Shown here piece after piece: positions 55,262 through 64,000 of a stretch of 64,000 nt of DNA. Each line of letters starts with the position of its first letter. The stretch's first letter is position 1. The notes beneath the pieces were generated by a model. That model did not search any database, was not told the DNA's origin, and was given only the letters and a program-made list of their open reading frames with translations. The position numbers and the translations under genes are program-made. Source of the stretch: Desmodesmus armatus (lineage: Eukaryota; Chlorophyta; Chlorophyceae; Sphaeropleales; Scenedesmaceae); assembly GCA_007449985.2 (NCBI GenBank), contig VIIQ02000571.1:517025-581024 (forward strand). The letters are read 5' to 3'.

Positions 55262-55530
55262 GGCGTGGTCCCCTTCTGCATCAGCAACAGTAGTGAGTGC
55301 GATTGGCACCGTCTGCTGCTGCTGCTGGAATACTGGCAGTTGGAGCTGGCCACCATCAGCAGCAGCAGCAGCAGCGGATTGCTGCTGGATTGTCACTGTG
55401 GGTGTGGGTGCTGGCTGCAGCCCAGCACCAGCCTGCTGCTGCTGCTGCTGCTGTTCGCGCAGCAGCTGCTGCTGCATGAGTTGCTGCTGCAGCATTGCCA
55501 ATGCCTGAGGGTCGATTGGCAGCAACGACG

Positions 55531-55561
<31 letters not shown>

Positions 55562-56281
55562 TTGCTGCTGTTGCTGAGCGGGAGCAGCAGCAGCAGCAGA
55601 CGGGGCAGCAACTGCAGCAGGAGCAGCAGTAGCAGGGTGCTGCTGCTTGCCTTCTGCAGCAGCAGCAGCAGCGGTGGCGGTAGGCTGATCAACTGTGCTG
55701 GCCGCCGGCAGCTGGGCCTGCTGCTGCTGCTGCTGCTGTTGTGTGCTAGGGGTCTGCTTGGCTGCTGACTTGGCATGCTCTTTACCTTTGCTGCTCTCCC
55801 GCTGCCGCTGCTTGTCCTTGCTTACCGCGCCAGCTTTCTGTATCTGCCGCTGCTGCCTGTCCTTCTCCTTCTGCTGCTGCTTTTGCTGCTGCTTCTGCTT
55901 CTGCTGCTGCTGCTCCTTGGCTGCTGTTTTCTTCCCAGCTGCATCCCCACTGCCTTTCGTGGCAGCAGCAGCAGTAAACGGCTTGCTGTCTTCCTCCCAA
56001 AAGGCATCATACGGCGACGGTTGATACCCGTCATCCTCATAACCGTCATGACCGACATCTAAACCCTCGTCACCAGCACCAGCCCCTAAACCCTTGCCAT
56101 CGCCACCCCCTGCTGCTGCTGCTGCTGTTGTCAGGCCCCCCAACAGCAGCGCCTCCTGTTCTGCATCCACCTGCTGCTGCTGCTGCTCCCGCAGTTTTGC
56201 CGCCCCCCGCTGCCGCTGCTGCTGCTGCTGCAGCAGCTGCTGCCGCACTGCTGCCAGTGCCTGCTGGGCCGCCAACTGCTT
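52907..56281 (-). CDS. terminal exon of a large Gln/Ala-rich protein
   Basis: One open exon of 1124 codons. It starts at the acceptor ACCCACAG/AAG (56281) and not at an ATG: the first codons KQLAAQQAL join in phase to the upstream exon ending EAYLLQ. Long Gln and Ala runs dominate. Between them lie complex segments: an acidic one (GYEDDGYQPSPYDAFWEEDS), a Lys/Gln/Ser-rich one, YDPFEANDEDMQVSDDEAGG, and a C-terminal block (QVLPPHICESLVQILAARPN, then a Gly/Leu segment). Such composition is common in nuclear and RNA-associated proteins; the function is not known. The repeats are CTG on the plus strand, so open frames on that strand are shadows. The end overlaps nothing; the next feature downstream is the hairpin repeat at 52865. 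Confidence 0.7.
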
Positions 56282-57019
56282 CTGTGGGTTGTAAAAAGGG
56301 CACGGGCAGTCACGGGGGGGGGGGGGGGGGACATACAGAAGTGAGTAGTAGTAGCAGCAGCAGGGGGGTACAGGGGAGTAGTAGTAGCAGCAACAGCAGC
56401 AGCGGTAACAGTCCCTGCAGCTGCTGCTGTATGAGCAAGCATTACATCACAGGGTGAGCATGCATCAGGTGTCTATGTGGCTGTATGGAGTGTGTAGACA
56501 CAGGGAGTGTGTAAACAAGGGGGAGGGGCACTGCTGAAACAAGTTCATGGGACGGCAGACCGGGGACGGGGGGGGGGGGGGGGAATCTCCCACTCCACCC
56601 CCAAAAACATGCATGGACACACGAAACTAGCGCGCCCCCCCCCTTGGGCCCACCCTGGGGCCCCAAGCTTACCTGCAGAAGGTACGCCTCCCACGCGTCC
56701 CTGGAGCCGGACAGCAGGTACTCAGTATGTTGCGCTCCCACACCCGCCCCCCACCCCCCTTCCATGATATCCACACACATTCTGTTCTGTTATTGTCTCC
56801 AAGTGCTGTCAGTGTCAACCCCTGCACACACTGGCCACCTGTGCCAACACTTGCCCCCCCCCTCCCACATACGTACCTGCAGTAAGTACGCCTCCCATGA
56901 GTCCCTGGAGTCTGACGGCATGGTACTCTACGCATCCTTTTGCCCACTTCCTCCCCCCCCTCCCTACCCTACCCTACCCAACCCACCTCCATGAACACAT
57001 GACCCCCCCCCCTACATAC
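56282..57019 (-). other. intron with two extra copies of an exon end
   Basis: The 3' end of the exon at 57020-57154 is copied at 56875-56930 (SDSRDSWEAYLLQ then GTACGT) and 56668-56722 (GSRDAWEAYLLQ then GTAAGC). Each copy keeps a usable GT donor. G and C homopolymers separate them. Confidence 0.65.
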
Positions 57020-57154
57020 CTGCAGCAGGTACGCCTCCCACGCGTCCCTTGAGTCTGCCAGCAGGTACTCAGCGTGTGGCTCAATCACCACATACAGCGG
57101 CAGGCTGAACTCACCAAACTCATCAGTCACCATGTGGCTGGGGGCAGGCGACCA
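57020..57154 (-). CDS. exon of the Gln/Ala-rich gene
   Basis: 135 bp, 45 codons in phase 0, from acceptor CCCGCAG/TGG to donor CTGCAG/GTATGT. It reads WSPAPSHMVTDEFGEFSLPL and later IEPHAEYLLADSRDAWEAY, a fully complex sequence that is clearly coding. No family is recognised. The first 33 bases are copied upstream at 57286-57318 behind their own CTGCAG. Confidence 0.7.
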
Positions 57155-57844
57155 CTGCGGGGGGGGGGGGGTGAAAAGAGGAGGTAGTGATGAGCAGTGG
57201 GGGGGAGGGTTTGAGTGGGTGCGTGGGTGGGTGGTGGTGGGGGGGGGGTGGGGGGGGGGGGGGGGGGAGGAGTAGTTCGGTCAGTAACCATGTGGCTGGG
57301 GGGCAGGCGACCACTGCAGATCAGATAGAACAGAACAGGAAGGGGCAAGAGGGGTGGAGTGCAGTGGACGGGTCAGGGGCAGAGTGGGTGAGTGTCGGTT
57401 GTGCGCAATGCATGTGTGTGTGTGTGTTTGTGGGTGTGTGTGTGCGTGGGAGGGGGGGGGGGGCACTGCTGGGAGGGGGTGTGGGGGGCAAGCAGAGAGA
57501 GGTGGTCAGACTGTAATACCCACCACCTTCCCCTTGCAACACCACCCACCCACCTTCCTCTCACCCCCCCCCCACACACACACAACCTCACAAAGCTAGT
57601 TGGTCAGACAGTTCACATACTGCGCACGGTTTCACCTCCCTCCGTGCCTCCCCTCCCCGCACCCCACTACATCCCAACCCCGCCCCACCCTATCTCACCC
57701 CCACCCCCACCCTAGGGTTCAGTCGCTTTGGGACACCCCCCACCCCCCCCTCCACATTCCATTCACCTTGTGAAATGGCAAAACAGCTCCCCCCCCCCCC
57801 CCCCGAACCTTCCACTTGCTTCAGCTCCCCCCTTCCCCGCTCAC
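57155..57844 (-). other. intronic region, G/C homopolymers and a degenerate exon end
   Basis: Long G, C and GT runs. Minus strand GAGCTGTTTTGCCATTTCAC followed by AAG/GTGAAT near 57768-57798 is a diverged copy of the end of the next exon. One small exon must lie here to reconcile the phases of the neighbouring exons, but I could not place it. Confidence 0.4.
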
Positions 57845-57984
57845 TTTGTCAAGTGGTCAAACAGCTCCCGCACCGCACAGGGTCCAATCTCCCTCCTCTT
57901 GCGCCCAGGGGCAATGAAGAACCAGATAGGTTCAGTCACAGCATCCTCAGCATCAGCAGCAAGAGCAGCAGCCTCAGCAGACAC
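57845..57984 (-). CDS. exon of the Gln/Ala-rich gene with a GYF-like pattern
   Basis: 140 bp from acceptor CTGCAG/GTG to donor AAA/GTGAGC. It reads an Ala-rich start (VSAEAAALAADAEDAV), then EPIWFFIAPGRKRREIGPCA and VRELFDHLTK. The W-F-F ... G-P ... L order recalls a GYF-type domain, weakly. The 5' part is copied at about 58100-58155 and 58275-58331 in the upstream intron. Confidence 0.6.
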
Positions 57985-58099
57985 CTGCAGGGGATGTGAG
58001 AAGGGGTGAGGGGGCGAGGGGACAGTGCTTCGTGTGTGTGTGGGGGGGGGGGGGGGGGTGCCCTAGACTTTTAGAGGTGTAATGTAGGAGTGAGACCTC

Positions 58100-58335
58100 C
58101 GTCACAGCATTCGCAGCATCGGCAGCAAGAGCAGCAGCCTCAGCAGACACCTGCAGGGGGGGGGGCAGGGGGGGGGGGGGGGCACATGTGAGCGCATCGT
58201 ATGGGTGAGGGGGGCCCCACGGGGCACAGGGGGTGCGCAAGATTTGTGAACGTATGATGCAGTAGTGGGACCTCCGTCAGTCCTCAGCACCCTCAGCATC
58301 AGCAGCACGAGCAGCAGCCTCCGCAGACACGGTGA
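58100..58335 (-). repeat. two extra copies of an exon start
   Basis: SAEAAALAADAANAVTEVS (58155-58100) and a similar Ala-rich stretch (58331-58275) repeat the first 50-60 bases of the exon at 57984, separated by G runs. Confidence 0.65.
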
Positions 58336-58579
58336 ACAGCACCAAACAAACAAGGCACAGCAATGTCAGCGATTCCGGTTCAAGTCAAACGGTGCAGCTG
58401 CTGGGCACTCTGCCTACGACTCAGGTCAACCAACCACCCCCAGGGTCACCCCCTCCCCCACAGGGGTGGCTGGTTGGCCTCCATGGCCGTATTCATCCCC
58501 CGGTCCCTTCCCCCGTGCCCCCGTGCCCCCGTGCCCCCGTGCCCCCGTGCCCCCCCCCCCCTCCCACCCGCTGCCTCGG

Positions 58580-59440
58580 CAAAAGGCGGTAGAGGGCGGT
58601 AAACATGTGGTAAAGGGTGCTAGAGGGCGGTAAACATGTGGTAAAGGGTGGTAGATGGCGCTTAACAAGCGGTCAAGGGTGTTGAAGGGTCAAGGGTGTT
58701 GAAGGGTCAAGGGTGTTGAAGGGTCAAGGGTGTTGAAGGGTCAAGGTGTTGAAGGGTCAAGGGTGTTGAAGGGCGGTAACCAAGCGGTAAAGGGTGGTAG
58801 AGGGCGGTTAAAAAGGCAGTGAGGCCGGTGAAGGACGATAAACAAGCGGTAAACGGCGGTAAAACGGTGGTAAATAAGCGGTAAAGGGCGGTAAGTGGCG
58901 GTAAACGGCGGTAAATAAGCGGTAAAGGGCGGTAAATAAGCGGTAAAGGGCGGTAGGTGGCGGTAAACGGCGGTAAATAAGCGGTAAAGGGCGGTAAGTG
59001 GCGGTAAGTGGCGGTAAACAGGGTGTAAGGGGTGGCAAAGGGCGGTAAAGCAGCGGTAAAGGGCAGTAAGTGGCGGTAAGTGGCAGTAAACAGGCGGTGA
59101 AGGGTGGTAAAGGACGGTAAAGGGCGGTAGAGGGCGGTAACATGCGGTAAAGGGCGGTAACAGGCAGTTAAGATGGTAGAGGGCGGTAAACATGCGGTAA
59201 AGGGCGGTAAAGGGCGGTAAAGGGCGGTAAAAGGCGGTAAAGGGGCGGTAAAGGGCGGTAAAGGGTGGTAAAGGGGCGGTAAAGGGCGGTAGAGGGCAGT
59301 GACGGGGCGGTTAAGGGCGGTAGAGGGCGGTAAGGGGCAGTAAAGGGTTGTAAAGGGCGGTAAAGCGGTAAAGGGCGGTGAAGGGTGGTAAAGGATGGAA
59401 AATGGCGGTTGAGGGCAGCGTCAAATTTACTGGTTAAGGC
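58580..59440. repeat. GGCGGTAAAG minisatellite, about 0.85 kb
   Basis: Units of about 10 bp (GGGCGGTAAA with variants GGTGGTAAA, GGCGGTAAG, GGGCGGTAGA) repeated dozens of times. A 17-bp unit, GGTCAAGGGTGTTGAAG, is repeated six times at 58671-58780 within it. It lies in an intron of the minus-strand gene. Confidence 0.9.
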
Positions 59441-59860
59441 AAAATGTACCCCTTGGCTTTCCACAGCAATAACTCCTGCTTGCCCCCCCCCCCATGAGCC
59501 CTCACCCCCTGCGCCCCCACGCAAAACACCCCCTCGCACGCCCACCCCCACTGCGTCAACTCACCTTATCAAAGTCCCCAGTCCCCCCCCCTTCCCATGT
59601 ACATGGACATAGGCATGTCTATGTCTGCTAGACCAGGGGAGTATTAAAGATAGAGGGTAGGAAGGGGCTGTGTCTGCTGCGCAATGTTGCTCTGCCGCCT
59701 TCACAGGCACGCACCTTCAGCTTGCCCTCCCTCCCCCTTTCTATCTTGCCCTCCCTCCCCCCTTCCATCTTGCCCCCCCCCCCCCCCTTCCATCTTGCCC
59801 TCCCTCCCCTTTCCATGGTAAAGCAAAAACACACGTACACACCCCTGCCCTCAGTCTCAC
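59441..59860 (-). other. intronic region with pyrimidine-rich repeats
   Basis: CCCTCCCTCC and CCATCTTGCC units at 59725-59815. Possible short exon ends before GT donors near 59562 (GACTTTGATAAG/GTGAGT) and 59712 (CTGAAG/GTGCGT) on the minus strand; not confirmed. Confidence 0.35.
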
Positions 59861-60049
59861 CTGGTCATAGTTGACAGGAGGCGCCATGCTGTTGCCGCCC
59901 AACGCACCATCAGCAGCAGCAGCAGCAGTAGGAACAGGGGGGTAGAAGTACTCCCCACCACCACCACCACCACCAGCAGCAGCAGGAGCAGGAGGGTAAG
60001 ACGGGTCACCGTACCCCCCTTCAAAATTAGGAGGTGCCCAGTCCCCATT

Positions 60050-60085
<36 letters not shown>

Positions 60086-60165
60086 GGTAGCCGTTGGTTG
60101 CAGCAGGGGGTGCCTGCCCCCCAGGAAGGGAGTAGTACCCAACTGGGGCAATGCTGCCATCCCAC

Positions 60166-60205
<40 letters not shown>

Positions 60206-60694
60206 GGTAGTGCTGGTGGTGGGGTGTGGCAGGGGCAGCATAGTGGTCACCCGCGTACCCCGGCTGCTGCTGCTGCTGCTGCTGCTGGTGGTGGTGATCA
60301 TATGATCTGTGCGGCGTCCGCTGCTGCTGCTGCTGTCGACTGCTGCTGTCCCTCCTTTCCCTGTCTCTATCTCTCTCACTCCTGCTGCCTCTCTCACGGT
60401 CACTCCTGCTCCCCCTCTTACGCTCTCGGTCACTCCTACTCCCTCCCCTCTCACTCCTATGACCCCCACGGTCCCCTCCAGCAGCAACAGGGCCAAATGC
60501 GGCATTCATTGCAGCAGCGGCAGCAGCGGCAGCAGCGGCAGCCGCCGCTGTTTCTGCTGCTGCTGCCTCTTCTGCTGCTATGAGGCTGGCAGGGCTGCTT
60601 TGATTCTGTCTGTTGCTTCTTGCAGTGCTGCTATTTGCTGCTGCAGCCGCTGGCCACCATCCTTCAGGGTGGAACCAGCAGAGCTCAGCACAGC
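59861..60694 (-). CDS. exon of the Gln/Ala-rich gene with an Arg/Ser-rich tract
   Basis: From acceptor CACACAG/GCT (60694) to donor GACCAG/GTGAGA (59861). It begins AVLSSAGSTLKDGGQRLQQQ. Then, in another frame, comes an RS/RE-rich tract (SRSDRERKRGSRSDRERGSR) and Gln runs. In a third frame it reads GDWAPPNFEGGYGDPSYPP, to APPVNYDQ. Two frame changes (near 60590 and in the CTG run near 60080) mean that either short introns are hidden here or the sequence has indels. RS-rich tracts are typical of splicing-related proteins; this is a hint only. Confidence 0.5.
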
Positions 60695-61228
60695 CTGTGT
60701 GGGTGGGGGGAGGGGGGGGGTTGAGGGACAGAGAGAGGGTGAGGGTGTGGTTGGGGGGGGGGGGGAGACAGAGAGACAAGAGTGAAGGGGGGGAGGCCTG
60801 TGGAGAGATGCATGGTGAAGGGGAGCAGGGTGTTGCTTCTGCAGTGCTGCTATTTGCTGCTGCAGCCGCTGACCACCGTCCTTCAGGGTGGAACCAGCAG
60901 AGCTCAGCACAGCTGGATCACAGAGAGAAGATGTGGGTGGTGGGGGGGGGGGTGAAATGTGTGAGCAGGGGGGGGGGTCAAGAAATGCAAGAAGGCAGAG
61001 ATTGTAGGGGTTGGGGTGGGGGAGTGCTGCTACTTGCTGCTGCAGGCGCTGACCACCATCCTTCAGGGTGGAACCAGCAGAGCTAGAACAGCCTGTGTTG
61101 CACGGGGGACAGGAGGAGGGATGAGGGAAGAAAGTCAGAGAGGGGTGGGGGTGTAAAGGGTTGCTAGGGTGGGGAAGATTTGTTGATCAAAAGCACGTAC
61201 CAAAGACACCAGAAACAGCAAGGCCCAC
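60695..61228 (-). other. intron with two extra copies of an exon start
   Basis: The start of the exon at 60694 (SSAGSTLKDGGQRLQQQ) is copied at 60912-60832 nearly unchanged and at 61092-61024 with a 1-base deletion. G runs lie between the copies. Confidence 0.7.
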
Positions 61229-61709
61229 CTGCAGCCTCAGTTCCTTCTCCAGTACTGCTGCCAGCTTGGCCAGCAGCTGCCTCCCCTCAGCAGCAGACCC
61301 GGCACAGCAGCAGCAGCAGACAGCAGCTCAGACACACTCAACACCCACTGCTGCCACCAACGCCGTCGCGGCGGCTGCCACTGCTGCCACTGCTGCCGCG
61401 GCTGCTTGGCCGCTGCTGCTGCTGCTGCTGCTGTTGCCGGTGCTGTGGGGACGGGTGGGTGGCACTGGAGGCGCCTCCTGCTGCTGCTGCTTATGTTTAC
61501 CATAGCTGACCTGCTGCTGCTGCTGCCGTTTGAGAATCGCCATAGGCAATGCAAAGGCAGCACCTTTCGCAAGCGCATCCTCCTGCTGCTGCTGCTTCAG
61601 CTTCTGCTGCTCCCGCTGCTGCTTCTGCTGCTGCGTTTTGGACAGCTGCTGCTGCTGCTTGAGGGCTTTGCATCGCGGCGGATGCTACCACCCTTCTGAC
61701 TGTCCTGCC

Positions 61710-61743
<34 letters not shown>

Positions 61744-61999
61744 CTGCTGTTGTCACCCTCTCCCTCACTCATTGAGTCATCCTCCAAATTCACAACGTAG
61801 TCAACATCAGCACCGTCAGCAGCAGCAGCAGCAGCAGCAGAGGTGCGGCGGCTGAAGGCAGCAGCAACAGCAGCGGCGGCTGTGTCAGCAGCAGTGGAGC
61901 GCCGCCGCTGCTGCTGCTGCTGCTGCTGTTTGGCCCCTGCTGCGTCTGCTGTCCGAGTGAGTCTCCCAGATGACGGCTTTTTACCACTGCCTTTCCACC

Positions 62000-62033
<34 letters not shown>

Positions 62034-62451
62034 AGATCGCCGTTTGCACTGCTGTTGTTGACTACAGCACCCTGCGCTGCTGCTGCTGCTGCTGCTGCTG
62101 CTGACGATGGGTGCTGCTGCTGCCGCCGCTGCGCTGCTGCTGCCGCCTGCCGCTGCCACCAGGCTGCAATCGTCACCAGCAGCAGCGGCAGCAACGTCGC
62201 TGTCACCCGACACTCTAGCTCGCTTCGACCTGCTGCTGCTGCCGGCGCTGCCGCTTACTGCCTGACTGCTGCTGCTGCTGCTGCCGGAAGAGCTTCTCTT
62301 GCGAGCCCCCGGCTCCCAGTCATCACTCTCACCGCCGCCGCCGTCACTGCTGCCGCCGTCACTGCTGCCGCCATCGCTGCCGCTGCTGCCGTCATCGCTG
62401 CCACCAGCATCCTCATTGTCCATTGCCTCCCCCCATCCCCTAACCCCTGCC

Positions 62452-62502
<51 letters not shown>

Positions 62503-62560
62503 GGTGACAGTGGGGTGGTGCCTACCCCCGCCCCCTTGTTCATCCAGTTCCTCAACCAGC
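61229..62560 (-). CDS. Gln/Ala/Ser-rich exon(s), upstream part of the same gene or a neighbour
   Basis: The minus strand ends SAAEGRQLLAKLAAVLEKEL-RLQ at donor CTGCAG/GTGGGC (61229), in phase with AVLSSAGS of the next exon. Further upstream a 352-codon frame (62555-61497) carries NKGAGVGTTPLSP, Gln runs, an acidic Asp/Gly/Ser tract (DNEDAGGSDDGSSGSDGG), SKRARVSGDSD and DVDYVVNLEDDSMSEGEGDN. A frame change within the CTG run separates the two. The whole is low-complexity, so exon edges are uncertain. Confidence 0.45.
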
Positions 62561-63456
62561 AAAGGGATTAGCTCGCACCGGCACTGCTGCAGCCGCCGCA
62601 GCTGCCGCCGCAGCCGCCGCAGCCGCCGCAGCCGCCGCCTGCTGCTGCTGGCCGCCGCCGCCGAGGAGGGGGTGGTGCTGTGAGCCGAATGCCAGGGCTC
62701 CGGCAGACAGCGGTGACAGCGGCACTTGCAGCAGCATACTGTCATCGTCATCGTCACCCATGCCGTCTGAGTTGTCACCCAACACAGCAGCAACAGCAGC
62801 GTCGACATCAGCAGCAGCAGCAGCAGCAGCAGCTGCTGCTGCTGCTGCTGCTGCTGCTGAGGGTGGGGGTGAGGATGGCGGGGGTGGGGTGGGGGTGGTA
62901 AGGGTGACCCCCACCCCCCCTGGCAGCAGCCACCCATTGCTGCCGTCTCAGCCGCCGTCACTTCCGCTGCTGCTGCTTCATTGCTGCCTCTGCTGCTGCC
63001 AGCTCTGCTGCTGCCGCTGCTGCTGCTGCTGCCTCGGCCGCCTCATCCCCTGAGAGGTGAGGGGGCAACAGCAGCTGGCCCCTTCTGCTGCTGCTGCTGC
63101 TGCTGAAGTTGGGTGGGAGTCATGTGGGTGTGAGGGGGATATTGGGGGCGGTGTTGGTGAGAGAGGGAGTGGGGGTACAACAGGCAGCAACAGACCCCCT
63201 TCTCCCTCCTCCAAGTCCCAATACATCAACTGATCCCCCTCCTCCTCCCCTTCCTGCTGCTGCTGCTGCTGCTTCCGCATCTGCTGCTGCTGTGTCACTA
63301 GCTGTGGTGGGCCAGGTAACCCGAGTGACGAAGGCTGCGCCAGCTGCTGCTGCAGCTGCTGCCACTGGGCCTGGTGGTGGGCCAGCTGCTGCTGCTGCTG
63401 GGCCAGGAAACCATCCTGCTGGGCCAGGTCACTCGGCTGGTCACATGCAGCCCAAC

Positions 63457-63539
<83 letters not shown>

Positions 63540-63682
63540 GGTGGTGGGGGTGTCCGGGAGTGAGTCATGCCCCCCAGCAGTGGCAGCAGCAGCAGCAGCA
63601 GCTTGTCTGTGAAGCATCTGCAGCTGCATGAGTAAACCTGCAAGCCACCAGGCAACAGACATGTATGAGACAAAGACAACAT
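62552..63682 (-). CDS. further Gln/Ala-rich coding segments at the upstream end
   Basis: Two overlapping minus frames. One (62914-62552) contains DVDAAVAAVLGDNSDGMGDD and SMLLQVPLSPLSAGALAFGS, which looks coding. The other (63682-62978) contains a run of about 26 Gln, then SWAACDQPSDLAQQDGFLAQ and DQLMYWDLEEGEGGLLLP. A GTGTGAGGGGG-type stretch near 63130 may be intronic. No start codon can be assigned with confidence; the gene may begin near or beyond the right edge. Confidence 0.4.
63461..63539. repeat. uninterrupted CTG run, about 26 units
   Basis: The longest pure CTG tract in the window. It encodes poly-Gln on the minus strand. Confidence 0.9.
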
Positions 63683-63689
63683 GAATAAA

Positions 63690-64000
63690 AAATACAGTTA
63701 CAGTTACAGTTATTGGCTCAGCAAAAGCTGGGCAACCCACAAGGGAGTCAGAGGCTCATGGGGGAATACTATTACTGGATCAACTCCTTGACAACATACA
63801 CCACTACCACACAGTACTGTGCACTCAGCCCACTACTTGCAGTTCAAACTCGCGCATACAACACGCAACCCCCCCCCTTTCACCCACCCCATTTTCCTGC
63901 ACCACCCCATTTCACCTTCACTGTTGTGGTCGTCCTGTTCTGGCAAAACCATCCATTCATGAATGAGTGCTGCCAGAAGAGAACAACCTCAAGGTGGAGG
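63690..64000. other. no recognised feature
   Basis: Contains a TACAGTTACAGTTACAGT run near 63693 and C homopolymers near 63870. It could be the promoter region of the minus-strand gene, but I see no clear TATA box. Confidence 0.3.

Noticed and set aside
53772..55768. Plus-strand frames of up to 318 codons rich in Cys, Leu or Ala opposite the Gln-rich exon
   Set aside because: They are the other readings of CTG/CAG repeats. The minus strand contains the complex, non-repetitive segments and matching splice sites.
58580..59440. CRISPR array
   Set aside because: The units are contiguous 10-mers without unique spacers, in a eukaryotic intron.

Overview
The window reads as nuclear DNA of a green alga, most likely Chlorophyceae (Scenedesmaceae or a related group). 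The pointers are GC-rich genes with short GT-AG introns, pervasive CAG/CTG codon repeats, an F-box/LRR family of the type common in those algae, a tRNA-Tyr gene with an intron, and many eukaryotic retrotransposons. The species assignment is inference. There is no operon-like organisation. Most of the first 48 kb is transposable-element debris around a few host genes.

Layout. 0-9.2 kb: dispersed and tandem repeats around a decayed LINE (2995-6457, minus), a second LINE tail (1643-2581) and a SINE-like element. 9.4-15.5 kb: tRNA-Val(CAC), then a secreted cysteine-rich gene broken in two. Its 5' half lies on the minus strand (9849-10264) and its 3' half on the plus strand (13730-15477), with LINE tails between them. 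16.2-18 kb: repeat cluster, a SINE-like insertion with a clear target duplication, and tRNA-Tyr(GTA). 19.4-39 kb: two divergent F-box/LRR paralogues. Copy A (minus, 19420-21832) reads open. Copy B (plus, 23769-39056) is wrecked by a Ty1/copia element with an intact 1547-codon gag-pol frame, a Ty3-like non-autonomous LTR element that has lost most of pol, a 760-bp terminal-inverted-repeat element and a 1-base frameshift. A MITE with an 8-bp target duplication lies between the two promoters. 40.3-41.1 kb: another LINE tail. 41.8-42.5 kb: 649 bp made only of G and T. 48.6-51.0 kb: the unsplit copy of the secreted cysteine-rich gene (7 exons, minus). 52.9-63.7 kb: one or two large minus-strand genes rich in Gln and Ala codons. 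Their introns hold minisatellites and repeated copies of exon ends.

Most notable observations: (1) a dispersed repeat whose central hairpin changes between G:C and A:T pairs while keeping a TAC loop; (2) the F-box gene hit by two LTR elements 50 bp apart, each with a duplication that allows the empty site to be read in frame; (3) a copia element whose primer binding site matches the anticodon arm of initiator tRNA-Met; (4) an inversion breakpoint inside exon 3 of the secreted-protein gene; (5) a SINE-like family with microsatellite tails; (6) two adjacent hairpins with different stems but the same 9-nt loop; (7) exon ends copied two or three times in successive introns of the Gln-rich gene. 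All family names come from motifs read by eye; no search was run.
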